A stretch of 64,000 nt of DNA from Stomoxys calcitrans (GCF_963082655.1 NC_081556.1:154266059-154330058); one strand, 5' to 3'. Positions 22,536 through 33,140 are shown, numbered from the stretch's first letter. Notes: generated from the sequence alone by a model not told the origin. Program-made: numbers and translations.

Positions 22536-22862
22536 GAAATAAAATAAAATAAAATAAAATAAAATAAAATAAAATAAAATAAGATAAAATAAAATAAAAT
22601 AAAATAAAATAAAATAAAATAAAATAAAATAAAATAAAATAAAATAAAATAAAATAAAATAAAATAAAATAAAATAAAATAAAATAAAATAAAATAAAAT
22701 AAAATAAAATAAAATAAAATAAAATAAAATAAAATAAAATAAAATAAAATAAAATAAAATAAAATAAAATAAAATAAAATAAAATAAAATAAAATAAAAT
22801 AAAATAAAATAAAATAAAATAAAATAAAATAAAATAAAATAAAATAAAATAAAATAAAATAA
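22536..22862. repeat. (AAAAT)n pentanucleotide microsatellite, ~327 bp
   Basis: About 65 uninterrupted copies of AAAAT, with one substitution (AAGAT) at 22581-22585. The open frame spanning it on the - strand (repeating Ile-Leu-Phe-Tyr-Phe) is the translation of this repeat and is not a gene. Confidence 0.95.
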
Positions 22863-23039
22863 TATAAAATTAAATTAACAATATTTATTAAAAAAAGGAT
22901 AAAATTGAAAAGAAATATCTTGAAAGAAAACAAAATAAAATAAAAGTAAAATAAAATAAATAAAAATAGAGCTTTAAAGGCCTTTCACACACGTCAACAC
23001 ACATGCACACGTCAAATAAAACACCTCACTCAAAATTTT
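22863..23039. other. AT-rich flank of the microsatellite
   Basis: Degraded AAAAT-like words and a (CA)-rich stretch; nothing coding. Confidence 0.5.
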
Positions 23040-23632
23040 AGAAAGATCATCTCAAAATTGTGGCTTCTGTAGCCTTCAAAGGCCATATCGGATGGAAGAT
23101 ATATATAGGTGCTAAATATGATCCGATTTAAATGAAATCACACGCATTAAAACGTCAAATAAAACACATCATGCCAAATTTGGTAAAGATCGAACCAAAA
23201 TTGTGACTTCTATAGCCTTCAAAGGCCATATTGGATATATGGGATATATGGGATATATGGGAGCTGTATCTAAATCTTACCCGATTTTAATGAAACTTTG
23301 TACACATATTGCTACGTCAAATAAAACACCTCGCGCAAAATATTTTAAAGATCGGACAAAAATTGTGGCTTCTACAGCCTTAAAAGTCTATATCGGATGA
23401 GAGATATATATGGGAGCTATATCTAAATCTGAACCGATTTTTATGAAATTTTTCCTCAATTTAAATACCCAATGTCAAATTTTGTAAAGATCGGACGAAA
23501 ATTGTGGCTTCTATAGCCTTACGAAGCCATATCGGATGAAAGATATATATGGGAGCTATATCTAAATCTGAACCAATTTTTTTCAAAATATTTTTTTTCA
23601 AAATACACCCCCTCCTATAGTGGTGGGTATAA
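23040..23632 (-). mobile_element. Helentron/mini-me-like array with 5' end
   Basis: Units 'aattgtggcttctatagccttcaaaggccatatcggatg' recur at about 23056, 23200, 23364 and 23500, with 'gggagctatatctaaatctgaaccga'. The right side ends 'acaccccctcctatagtggtgggtataaaa', the reverse of the family's 5' terminal TATACCC...CCAC. A small 'gatatatgg' triplication lies at about 23230-23262. The GTCY module is missing from this copy. Confidence 0.7.
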
Positions 23633-23647
23633 AAAAGGAAAAAATAA

Positions 23648-23752
23648 TTCGGACTTGCCAGGGCTTCATCAGACTGTGATGCCTCCAAAAGATTACATGC
23701 TTCCACCTACTCATCGAGGCATTGCAGATTGATGAAGCCCTGGCAAAGTCGA
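23648..23752. repeat. imperfect ~38-bp inverted repeat (long hairpin)
   Basis: Left arm about 23648-23686 and right arm about 23712-23752 are inverted copies. A 17-base perfect core TTGCCAGGGCTTCATCA (23655-23671) pairs with 23730-23746, and outer and inner parts pair with a few mismatches and one single-base bulge. The loop is about 25 bases. It starts 16 bases after the end of the repeat element at 23632. Confidence 0.8.
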
Positions 23753-24977
23753 AATCGCGAGAAGCAAGAAATAAAAACACATTGATCTGCGCTGATGAAA
23801 GCAACAACAAATTGAAATAATTTTTGTGACCAAACTAATAAATCGTAATCATTAAAAGTGGGTGCAAAGAACACTTATGTTCAATATTGTGTGTGATATT
23901 GGGTGAAGAGTAATTTCAGTCATATCATCAAAAAAATTGTGCCCTCTACGCCGTTCAATTACATATGGCAACACTGCACATAAACGTTTGTTAAGCAATG
24001 AATGAGGGTAAGGTGAGTGAGCTTTGCTGTTGGTGCTTCGGTGATCTCTTTTTTTTTCGTTGTTGTTGCTGCTTCCTCTGCCGATTAAAGAGACAAAAGA
24101 AATTATTATCATTTTTATGTAGGCCCACTGTTGTTGTTGTTGTTTATGCTGCATAGTGCTTCTGCTTCTGCTGATGTTATTGGCGAGTTGCAATCATTCA
24201 TTATTTATAAGTTACGTGCTTTAATGCCGCTGCTGTTGCATCCTTATGATGTCAGATACGCAGTCCATGCAACAGTCAATCGACTAACTCCACTCCACTC
24301 TAGCTTTGTAAGCATTCGTTATTATTTGGTGCTCTGAGGTTGATCCTTTTAGAACAATTTAAGAAAATTGGCATCCGTTATGTTGCCAATAATCAGCATT
24401 TTGTCTACCTACGGAATACTCACTGGGATCCAATCCAATCCAAACTAATCCAGGCCACAGCAAATGTCAAAATAATGACATTTATGAAAATGCAACAGAC
24501 TTTCTAGAGATGAAGACCATAAAAACACATAAGAGAAGAAAATCAAAAATGATAAATAAATATACGAATTAATTGAATTCCCCATAGAGAAATCGTTTTT
24601 GGTCAGAGTCCATCATGACACAAGTGTTTTTCGTTGACAATTGTGGCTTTGCCACAAATAGACTTGGGATCTACTAAGTTAGGGGATTATGATTTAATTA
24701 ACATGATCAGTTTAAGGACTGCACTCGTTGTACTTACAATTGATACGAACAGTTTTTTTTTTTTTTGGGGGGCTGTTTAAATGCCTAACGATGGCATTAA
24801 AATAAATTAACTTTTTTAATTTTTTTAATAGCTTATTAAAGAGAATATGGCACTACAAAATCCTAAGGAGAACGAAATTGGATGACGAATATGGTCTCTG
24901 GGTAAATCGGTTTAAAACAAAAGTTGTTTCCATTTTGTTATTGGATTAACCAGCCTAGACCAATGTGTATTTATAGC
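23753..24977. other. intergenic DNA, no gene seen
   Basis: Non-coding, with CTG/TTG-rich runs (24050-24180) and a G run after a T run near 24750-24770. I see no element or domain here. Confidence 0.4.
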
Positions 24978-25048
24978 CATCACCAAAGGTAGGGGGTATA
25001 CTAGTCTCGTTATTCCGTTTGTAACACCTAGAAATAAAAAAATATATA
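24978..25048 (+). mobile_element. 5' end of a Helentron/mini-me-like element, split by the LTR retrotransposon
   Basis: 'ggtagggggtatactagtctcgttattccgtttgtaacacctagaaata' followed by (TA)n is the family leader. It continues at 30698 with 'tatatatattcttgatggtc', 'gatctagccattcccgtccgtcc'. The LTR element is inserted exactly in the (TA)n tract and duplicates TATA. Confidence 0.8.
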
Positions 25049-25306
25049 TGTGGGAAAAGTTTGAATGTATGTGTGTTTGGCTTTGGTAAACACAAAGACG
25101 AGTAAGCGAAGCACACAGAAATCGGTCTATCCGCAGCCGTGACGACGTAAAGACGCGAGTTAAAACCGAACGCCATTCCATTAGTTTACATTGATTACTG
25201 TTTTACTTTTCTATTGATATCAAACATTTTATTGTACTTTGCTCTTAAACTTTAACTAAATATAAATAAAATAAAGGGATTTAAAAGAAGAAAAAAAGTG
25301 TCCACA
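25049..25306 (+). repeat. 5' LTR
   Basis: 258 bp, TGTGGG...TCCACA. It contains 'aaataaaataaaggg' about 45 bases from its end, which may serve as a polyadenylation signal in the 3' copy. It is identical by eye to 30440-30697. Confidence 0.95.
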
Positions 25307-25309
25307 AAT

Positions 25310-25322
25310 TGGGGGCTCAACC
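25310..25322 (+). promoter_or_regulatory. putative tRNA primer-binding site
   Basis: TGGGGGCTCAACC begins three bases after the 5' LTR. TGG at the start complements the universal CCA end of tRNAs, and the position is that expected for minus-strand priming. Which tRNA is used cannot be decided here. Confidence 0.6.
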
Positions 25323-26009
25323 GAAATAGAGTCGACTCAGTGAACTAAAACGACGATCGGCCAATAAAAGCCGCAGTGAAAGAAGAAACCTCGCGACGCG
25401 ACTCGGTCGAGACGGACGGAGTAATTCAATGGTTAATGTGGAAAGGCGACAATCAGCCTGAACGGTTAAAAAAGAAAGGAAAAGACTCGACGAGGAAGTA
25501 TATTTATTGTCTGCATCAAACACATCAAAAGAGAAGAAAAAAGCAGAATAGTTTCTATCCACGAATGTCCAAGCACGGAATCACAGGTGTACAACTTCTT
25601 TAATTCTGCAACGCACACACTCTCACACAATCACGCAAAACGACGGTTGAATTTGAAAATACGGAGGTGGTTTAAATAACAACAGACGACGAGTGTATGT
25701 GTTAGTGAGAGAGAGACGGACTCTCGCAACCATACACAAAACGACGGTTAATTTTCAGAAGTGTATATGAGAACGCCGACATCCCAACGTTGTGTGTGTA
25801 GAGGCAAGTTGAGGAGAAGAGTGTGATTGTGTGTAAGACATTGTCAAGACACCTTGGACATTTGATACAATATCTGATTTGAATTGAGTGCACGTTTATG
25901 TGTTTGTGTGCAGCGGACAGTTCTTGTGAATATAAGAAAATAAAACTATAACAAAGACGCACACACACACTTGTGTAGAAAGAATACTCATAATAAATAA
26001 AAGAGAACC

Positions 26010-29000
26010 ATGGCATGTTTAGGGGATTTTACGGCGGTTGACAATCGTTTAAGAACTGCCAAGCGTACGGTGGTGGTTGCGATGCATAAATTCATTTTTG
26101 GAAGAGAAGGAGATCGTGACAACCGAAAACGACTACGCTTGTTCGACGGCTTCGACTACGATGTAGACAGCGAAATGTATGCAAACAAAGCAACGTACAT
26201 AAAGGCAAATTTGTGTCAAGCTGACCTGGTGTCGATATGTAACGCTTTGGGTATCGACTACATCGATGGTGATTTGTGTTTACACATCTTTAACAATCTG
26301 CGAAAGGGTGCAATGTTAGCTGCTGCTGTTGATGACGACGAAGACGATGATGAAGGCGACGACGACGACGGCGAAAGCAACGAAGACGACCGCACAATAA
26401 TGAGAGCAGATAGCCAAGCAAGTGTTAGAGAATCAATTGGTGGTGGTTCACATAATGACAAGCTGTTGCTTGCAGGCGATTTGGTTCGCGAACAGTGTCT
26501 CAAAGCTGAAGGTGTTCACGTACAGCAAACAATGAATTGCGAACTGCCTAGTGGTGTAAATAGAGAGGTTTCATCGTGTCAGACGCATCAATACAATGAC
26601 GTTCCCAGATTTACTTTAAATTTCCGAGATATTGAAGACTCCATTCGACCTTTTGATGGAACTGATGACTTACCCATTGGCGCATGGTTGGATGAATTCG
26701 ACGAAACTGCTTTTGTTATGGGATGGAATGACCTCCAGAAATTTGTGTTTGCTAAACGCTCATTGAAAGGGCTTGCGAAATTGTTTATATCAAGCGAACG
26801 TGGTATAACATCTTGGAGTACCCTTAAAAGCAAATTGGTAGAAGAATTCCAGTCGACGACAAACAGCGCACAGCTTCATAAACAATTGTCCGAACGACGA
26901 ATCCAAAAAGGCGAAAATTACCTGGAATATCTTTTAAAGATGAAAGAGCTAGCTTCTCGAGGCAACATAGAAGACGACGCTTTGATACAATACGTAATCG
27001 ACGGCATAAATGATTTAGCAACAAATAAGGCGATGCTGTATGGTGCCAGAAATCTTAAAGAGTTTAAGGAGAAATTAAGATGCTACGAGACGATGCAGGA
27101 AAAGATTAAACCAAGGTTTAATTTTAACCAAAAACAACCTGACAAGACGAAACAACCTGATAAGACGAAACAACCGGATAAGACAACAAACAAGGCCGAG
27201 AAAAAGGAGTTGTGTTACAACTGTGGCGAAAAAGGGCACACGTCCCCAAATTGCAGCGATAAAGATAAAGGGACCAAGTGTTTAGGATGTAATGAGTTTG
27301 GCCACATATCAAAACAATGTCCGCGCAAAAATGAAAGAGCCAATATGCGACGTTTAGTTCCTGATGACATAATGAAGAAAGTTGTTAAATTTTCTGATTT
27401 ACAATACATGGCGATCTTCGATACAGGCAGCAGGTATAATGTTGTCAGCGATAAAGTTTACAATGATCTAAGAAGACCAACTCTTAAGAAATCTGATTTT
27501 TATTTGGATGGATTTGGTGAAAGGACTCTCAACAACCGAATAAAGCCGCTGGGAAACTTCACGCATCAAGTTGAAATCGACGAGGAGGACTACCAATTGA
27601 CATTCCACGTAGTTCCAGCAAATTCTATGGATATCGACGTGGTGCTAGGAAAGGATTTCTGCTCCGATGTTCGTGTTGAAATTACGGCGAATAGTTTAAA
27701 GTTCGAAAAGATCAAAGACGACGTTACCTCCCAGCAGCACAACATTATGCTCATAAGAACAGCTGACGAGCCAGAGAGTCAAGTAGACGTGAATTTAATG
27801 GCAAGTGATGGTGCAAAACGCGAAGTTATGAAGCTCATTGATAATTACAGACCTGAGAAGAACAAAACTACGAATGTCGAAATGAATATCATCCTGAGCG
27901 AAGACACTAACATATTTTCCAGACCTCGTAGATTACCAATGATTGAAAGGGAAGCAGTGGATGAGCAAGTGGACAAGTGGTTGGCTGATGGCATCATTGA
28001 GGAATCTGTGTCTGAATATAGCAGTCCAGTGGTGATGGTTAGGAAGAAGGATGGTTCGTATAGACTATGCGTTGATTTTAGACGCATGAATAAGATCATA
28101 GTTAAAGACCGATACCCCCTACCACTCATCGAAGATCAGCTAGACCGACTGCAAGAGGCTACGGTGTTCAGCACAATTGACTTAAAGAACGGATTCTTCC
28201 ACGTGAGTGTAGCCGAAGCAAGCCGTAAGTACACCTCATTTGTTACTCACAACGGGCAATACCAGTTTTGTAAGGTGCCATTTGGTTTGTCAAACTCACC
28301 TGCTGTGTTCCAGAGGTTTATTAACACAATTTTTCGTGATTTGACACGAAGAGGTGTTGCACTTCCTTACGTCGACGACGTTATTATTCCATCGAAAGAC
28401 GAAGACGAGGCCCTGCGAAATCTGAAGGAGGTAATACAAGTTTGCAAGGATTATGGACTTGACCTAAACTTGAAGAAAAGCCAATTTTTAGTCAGACGCG
28501 TGGAATTTCTTGGCCACGTGGTCGAGAATAAGCAGATATTTCCATCGGACAGCAAGGTCGCCGCTATATTGAAATTCCCAATGCCGAAAGACGTTAAAGG
28601 GTTACAGAGTTTCCTAGGGCTTGCTAGTTATTTTAGGAAATTCATTCCAGATTTTTCAATATTGGCTAAACCTTTGAGCGACTTAACGAAGGCAGGAAGA
28701 TTATTCGAGATGGGTCACGAACAGATTGCTACGTTTAACGCTTTGAAAAAGATTTTGTCAGAAGGACCCGTATTAAATATTTTTAATCAACGATACGAAA
28801 CAGAAGTTCATACGGATGCATCGATGGACGGGTATGGCGCAATCTTATTGCAACGATCTCCAGATGACGACGGTTGGCATCCAGTATACTACATGAGCAG
28901 GAAGACGACGGACGCCGAAAGGAAATATTCCAGTTACGAGTTAGAGATACTCGCAGTTGTGGAGGCACTGAAGAAGTTCAGAGTATACTTACTTGGAATT

Positions 29001-30455
29001 CATTTTAAAATAGTATCCGACTGCAATGCATTCACCAAGACGATGGAGAAAAAAGATTTATGTACACGAGTTGCCAGATGGGTGTTGCTACTGCAAGAAT
29101 TCGACTATGAAGTGGAGCATAGACCTGGTGTAAGGATGAAACATGTCGATTCATTAAGCCGATTTCCAATAATGACGATAGTGGAGGATAGTTTACTAAC
29201 CAGATTGGAGAAAGCTCAACAACAAGACGATGAGTTATTGGCAATTATAAGCATTCTTCAAGAAAAAGACGTTCATGATAACTATTTCATGAAAGGAAAT
29301 ATTTTGTGCAGATATGTTGATGACTATGAGGTAATGGTGATTCCTAAGGGAATGCAGAGGGAAGTAATACGAGCTGTTCATGAGAAAGGGCATTTTGCCA
29401 AAGACAAAGTCAAAGAGATTATAAGAAGGGAGTATTATATACCCAAATTAGAAGAGAAGGTCAAATATCATTTGCAGAATTGTATTCCATGCATAATGGC
29501 TAACCGGAAAAAAGGAAAACAGGAGGGCGAACTCCACCCATTACCGAAAGAGTTTCAACCATTGCATACCTACCACATTGATCATCTAGGACCATTGGAA
29601 TCAACTAGCAAACAGTATAGACATATTTTTGCCGTGATAGACGCCTTCACAAAGTTCTGTTGGTTGTACCCAACAAAGACAACATCGACGAACGAAGTTT
29701 TATCTAAGCTGAAGTCGCAAAGTGTTCTATTTGGAAATCCCCATCAAATAATTTCGGACAGAGGAACTGCTTTTACCTCAGAGGACTTCAAACTGTATTG
29801 TGAGACGGAGAACATCAGACATTTCCTGATAACGACGGGCTTGCCACGAGCCAACGGGCAAATTGAGAGATTGAACTCGACGATTATAGCCGTTTTGTCA
29901 AAGTTGAGTATGGATGACCTTGTAAAGTGGTATCGACACGTTGCAAAAGTACAGCAAGTCATAAATTCGACAATTTCCAGAAGTATTAGCACTACACCTT
30001 TTGAACTAATGTTTGGAGTAAAGATGAGGACTCCCGAACAATCTGAAATTCTGAAGATGATTGAGGATGAGCTGAATTCGAATTTCGTTGAAGAAAGAAA
30101 CTTTTACAGACAAGCTGCGAAAGAGCAAATTTTAAAAGTCCAACAGGAAAACAGATTGTATTACAATCTACGACGACGTAAGGCCACTAAATACCAAAAG
30201 GGTGACTTAATTGCTATAAAGCGCACGCAATTTGGTCCAGGCCTTAAGCTGAAACCGAAATATTTGGGACCCTACGAAGTGATGAGGGTAAAGCCAAATG
30301 ATACCTACGATGTTTTCAAACGTGGTTCTGGTGAGGGACCGATGAAAACTACAACTTGTGCAGAATACATGAAGAGGTGGTGCGATTTTGAGGGCGAAGA
30401 TGAAGAATTCGAGACGAATTCCCCGCAGGATGGCCGAATTGTGGGAAAAGTTTGA
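26010..30455 (+). CDS. Gypsy-type gag-pol polyprotein, 1481 aa
   Basis: One frame covers gag and pol with no frameshift. Residues 1-100 hold a basic start and a SAP-like helical segment, followed by an Asp/Glu-rich stretch (about 108-130). The gag core spans about 200-360. Two CCHC zinc knuckles follow at about 402-415 (CYNCGEKGHTSPNC) and 424-437 (CLGCNEFGHISKQC), then an aspartic protease with DTGS near 471. Reverse transcriptase has YVDD at 787-790. RNase H has HTDAS near 934-938 and SDC in place of the usual TDH. The integrase has an HHCC zinc finger near 1122-1160, catalytic D near 1191, D near 1250 and E near 1286 (35 residues between the last two), and a GPY/F module (KPKYLGPYEV) near 1420. 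All key residues are present. The ATG at 26010 is the first in frame, in the context AACCATGG. The stop lies 16 bases inside the 3' LTR. The clade within Gypsy is not assigned. Confidence 0.95.
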   Translation: MACLGDFTAVDNRLRTAKRTVVVAMHKFIFGREGDRDNRKRLRLFDGFDYDVDSEMYANKATYIKANLCQADLVSICNALGIDYIDGDLCLHIFNNLRKGAMLAAAVDDDEDDDEGDDDDGESNEDDRTIMRADSQASVRESIGGGSHNDKLLLAGDLVREQCLKAEGVHVQQTMNCELPSGVNREVSSCQTHQYNDVPRFTLNFRDIEDSIRPFDGTDDLPIGAWLDEFDETAFVMGWNDLQKFVFAKRSLKGLAKLFISSERGITSWSTLKSKLVEEFQSTTNSAQLHKQLSERRIQKGENYLEYLLKMKELASRGNIEDDALIQYVIDGINDLATNKAMLYGARNLKEFKEKLRCYETMQEKIKPRFNFNQKQPDKTKQPDKTKQPDKTTNKAEKKELCYNCGEKGHTSPNCSDKDKGTKCLGCNEFGHISKQCPRKNERANMRRLVPDDIMKKVVKFSDLQYMAIFDTGSRYNVVSDKVYNDLRRPTLKKSDFYLDGFGERTLNNRIKPLGNFTHQVEIDEEDYQLTFHVVPANSMDIDVVLGKDFCSDVRVEITANSLKFEKIKDDVTSQQHNIMLIRTADEPESQVDVNLMASDGAKREVMKLIDNYRPEKNKTTNVEMNIILSEDTNIFSRPRRLPMIEREAVDEQVDKWLADGIIEESVSEYSSPVVMVRKKDGSYRLCVDFRRMNKIIVKDRYPLPLIEDQLDRLQEATVFSTIDLKNGFFHVSVAEASRKYTSFVTHNGQYQFCKVPFGLSNSPAVFQRFINTIFRDLTRRGVALPYVDDVIIPSKDEDEALRNLKEVIQVCKDYGLDLNLKKSQFLVRRVEFLGHVVENKQIFPSDSKVAAILKFPMPKDVKGLQSFLGLASYFRKFIPDFSILAKPLSDLTKAGRLFEMGHEQIATFNALKKILSEGPVLNIFNQRYETEVHTDASMDGYGAILLQRSPDDDGWHPVYYMSRKTTDAERKYSSYELEILAVVEALKKFRVYLLGIHFKIVSDCNAFTKTMEKKDLCTRVARWVLLLQEFDYEVEHRPGVRMKHVDSLSRFPIMTIVEDSLLTRLEKAQQQDDELLAIISILQEKDVHDNYFMKGNILCRYVDDYEVMVIPKGMQREVIRAVHEKGHFAKDKVKEIIRREYYIPKLEEKVKYHLQNCIPCIMANRKKGKQEGELHPLPKEFQPLHTYHIDHLGPLESTSKQYRHIFAVIDAFTKFCWLYPTKTTSTNEVLSKLKSQSVLFGNPHQIISDRGTAFTSEDFKLYCETENIRHFLITTGLPRANGQIERLNSTIIAVLSKLSMDDLVKWYRHVAKVQQVINSTISRSISTTPFELMFGVKMRTPEQSEILKMIEDELNSNFVEERNFYRQAAKEQILKVQQENRLYYNLRRRKATKYQKGDLIAIKRTQFGPGLKLKPKYLGPYEVMRVKPNDTYDVFKRGSGEGPMKTTTCAEYMKRWCDFEGEDEEFETNSPQDGRIVGKV

Positions 30456-30697
30456 ATGTATGTGTGTTTGGCTTTGGTAAACACAAAGACGAGTAAGCGA
30501 AGCACACAGAAATCGGTCTATCCGCAGCCGTGACGACGTAAAGACGCGAGTTAAAACCGAACGCCATTCCATTAGTTTACATTGATTACTGTTTTACTTT
30601 TCTATTGATATCAAACATTTTATTGTACTTTGCTCTTAAACTTTAACTAAATATAAATAAAATAAAGGGATTTAAAAGAAGAAAAAAAGTGTCCACA
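30440..30697 (+). repeat. 3' LTR
   Basis: 258 bp, same sequence as the 5' LTR by eye. Its first 16 bases encode the last residues and stop of gag-pol (ending at 30455). The tract before it is not a clean polypurine run, so the plus-strand primer site is not obvious. Confidence 0.95.
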
Positions 30698-31389
30698 TAT
30701 ATATATTCTTGATGGTCCCGACGTTCTGAATCGATCTAGCCATTCCCGTCCGTCCGCCCGCCTGTCGAAATCACTATGGCGGTCAAACGCGTAAAGCTAG
30801 CCGCTTGAATTTTTACGCAGATACTTAATATTGATGTAGGTCATTGCGGATTGCAAATGGGCCATATCGGTTCAGATTTAGATATAGCTCTCTAATAAAC
30901 CGATCTCCCGATTTGACTTCTTGAGCCTTTACAAGCTGCAAATTTTGTCCGATTTGGCTGAAATTTTGCATTTAATGTTCTGTTATGACTTTAAGTAACT
31001 GTGGCAAGTACGGTCTGAATCGGTTTAGAACCTTATATAGCTCCCATATAAACCATCACCCGATTTGACTTCTTGAGTCGCTGGAAGCAGCAAATTTTAA
31101 CAGATTTGGATGACATTTCGCTTGTGGTGTTCTGTTATGACTTCCAACAACTGTGCCAAGTACGGTCCGAATCGGTCTATAACCTGATATAACACCATTT
31201 AAACCGATCTACCGATTTGACTTCTTGAGTCCTTACAAGCCGCAATATTTGTTCAATTTGGTGGCTGGAATTTTGCCTGTAGTTTTCTGTTATGGCTACC
31301 AACAACTATGCTGAGTACAGTCAAAATAGGTCTTTAACCTGATATAGCTCCCATATAAACCGATCTCCCGATTTGATTTCTTGATTATT
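30698..31389 (+). mobile_element. Helentron/mini-me-like element, continuation after the LTR insertion
   Basis: The (TA)n, core and GTCC module (30698-30765) are followed by 'cgcgtaaagctagccgcttgaatttt' and array units with 'taaaccgatctcccgatttgacttcttgag' at about 30897, 31050, 31202 and 31358. The spacing is near 153 bp. The LINE at 31390 interrupts the fourth unit. Confidence 0.8.
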
Positions 31390-33140
31390 TGGGTTAAGAA
31401 GAAACGCATCCCATAGTGGTTGGTGTGTGTTGCTATCTTTGGCGACGCATCAGTATTTCCCGACAGAGGACCATGACCTTTGATCTCACACACTTATTAT
31501 TAAACGCCTTCAATGTTGCTTAACTGTCGCTGGAGATATGAATTTCTGAACGCTCGATATGCATAGACAACACAAGTTCCGCCGCTACAGCCATCGCTTA
31601 AAAGATGCTGCAATCATCTCTCATTCGCAAGGAGACATTGGCTGGCTTATATAGATACCACACCCTGTTCCATTTTCCATCTTCAATCCATCCGTAAAAA
31701 TGTTAATGCCTGAAGACCTAACCCGCAGATCTTTATCCGCAGTCCTTTATCCACCGCGTTCATTCCCGTCTGGAAAACTGTCTGAGAGACCGCCAAGGTA
31801 CTATCCAATATTCGCAAATGTCTCGCCGGTGATCCGCGAATCAAGTCAAGCTGCAACAATCTGAGAAGAGTCCTCCACGCAACCTCGCTTATAAACTAGT
31901 CCATAGGCTGAATTCCTAACAAAACCTCCAATGATCCAGTCTCGGTGGTTCCGATAGCCTCAGACACAAACCTTAGTGCGACTCTATTCACCCTGTTAAG
32001 GTTACGGGCATGTGACGCAAAATCCGTCTGGGTCCACCAGACGGGGCAGTCAAATACCAGGACTGGCCTCACCGCCGCCGAGAGTAATCTGTGCATAAGC
32101 CTGGGCCTTAAACGAGTATAATGCCGCAAACGCATTTCTAATTCGACCACATGTTCAACCTCCAATCCAATTTGCTGTCTGGAATCACCCCCAAAAAGCT
32201 TTGCTGACTATGATAACTTTAAAGTCACCCCCTGCAGCGTGGATAGTGTAAAGGACGGTATTCTCCGCCTACGCTTAAACAGGACAGGTCTTCCCCGCAT
32301 TCGCACCCAGGCCGCCACCCTCGGCCCATCGAGCAGTGCAGCCAAGTGCATCATCCAATCTTCTAAAACCATTTCCAAAAACTTCCCTGTGGCGAGAATA
32401 ACAAGATAATCTGCTTATGCACATATTCTAACACCCAACTTTTCCAGTCTTTTAAGAAGACCATCCATAACGAGGATCCAAAGCAGAGGTGATATCACCC
32501 CTCCCTGAGGAGTTCCCCTAGTGACGTTCACGCTCACGGTCTCAGCACCCATAGTAGCCGATATCTCCCTGCCCCATAGCATATTAATTATCCAAGCGAT
32601 CACACTGTTCCCCAGACCAGCACCCCTAAGTGCTGCATCTATGGCAGAAGAGCTTACGTGGTTAAAGGACCCTCCAATATCCAGAAATGCCTTCAGGGTA
32701 TACTCCTTATAATCGACATGTCTCTTAAGATGATGTGCTACATCAAGCAACGCCGAGTCCACGGATCTGCCCTTAATATAGACATGCTGGCAGCATGATA
32801 TATAAGACCTCCCCAACGTCATTTTCATATGAAGGTCCAATATCCTCTCCAGCGTCTTGACCAGGAAAGAGGAGAGACTAATCGGTCTAAGATCCTTCGA
32901 GAACTGTGTGGCAGCTTTCCTGCCTTTCTGCCTTAGCTTTCCTGCAAGATTTGGGAACATAGGCAAATCTTATACATGCCTTGAATACTTGTACGCATTC
33001 GTGACACAGAAGGTCAAAGGCCTCCTGCAACATTTTTGGAGAAATGCCATCCGACCCAGGGAACTTCAATTGCCCAATTGTGTGTTGCGACCAATGAACG
33101 CTACCGCAACCGCAACGTAGGGAAGTAAGTTGCACTAGTC
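31390..33140 (-). pseudogene. LINE relic (LOA/I-type) with reverse transcriptase and RNase H
   Basis: The - strand carries, in order, PGSDGISPKMLQEAF (33070-33110), KDLRPISLSSFLVKTLERI (near 32870), RGTPQGGVISPLLWIL (32460-32510) and an active site destroyed by a stop and a D-to-Y change (TAA at 32415-32417, then GCA GAT TAT where YADD is expected). Then come WWTQTDFASHARNLNRVNR (near 32000) and an RNase H remnant with FTDG (near 31690) and SDSQATLKAF (near 31530). An RNase H after the RT, together with the PQGGVISPLLW motif, points to the LOA/I group. The copy is 5' truncated, with several frameshifts. It is inserted in the array of the element at 30698. Confidence 0.8.

Larger units (their letters stand above)
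25049..30697 (+). mobile_element. full-length Ty3/Gypsy LTR retrotransposon
   Basis: The element is 5649 bp. It has two 258-bp LTRs (25049-25306 and 30440-30697) that begin TGTGGG and end TCCACA and read as identical. TATA is present on both sides as a likely 4-bp target duplication. A primer-binding-type site TGGGGGCTCAACC starts at 25310, three bases after the LTR. A 700-bp leader precedes one uninterrupted gag-pol frame (26010-30455). There is no env-like frame. Identical LTRs and an open frame mark a very recent insertion that may still be capable of transposition. The - strand frames inside are shadows. Confidence 0.95.

Noticed and set aside
22466..22933. 155-codon open frame of Ile-Leu-Phe-Tyr-Phe repeats
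   Set aside because: It is the translation of the (AAAAT)n microsatellite.
25702..30572. Open frames on the - strand within the LTR element
   Set aside because: They are shadows of the gag-pol frame and LTRs; the duplicated frame at 24912 and 30207 is just the LTR itself.
25049..30697. An endogenous retrovirus with an envelope gene
   Set aside because: The gag-pol stop lies in the 3' LTR and no further frame exists, so there is no env; it is a retrotransposon.
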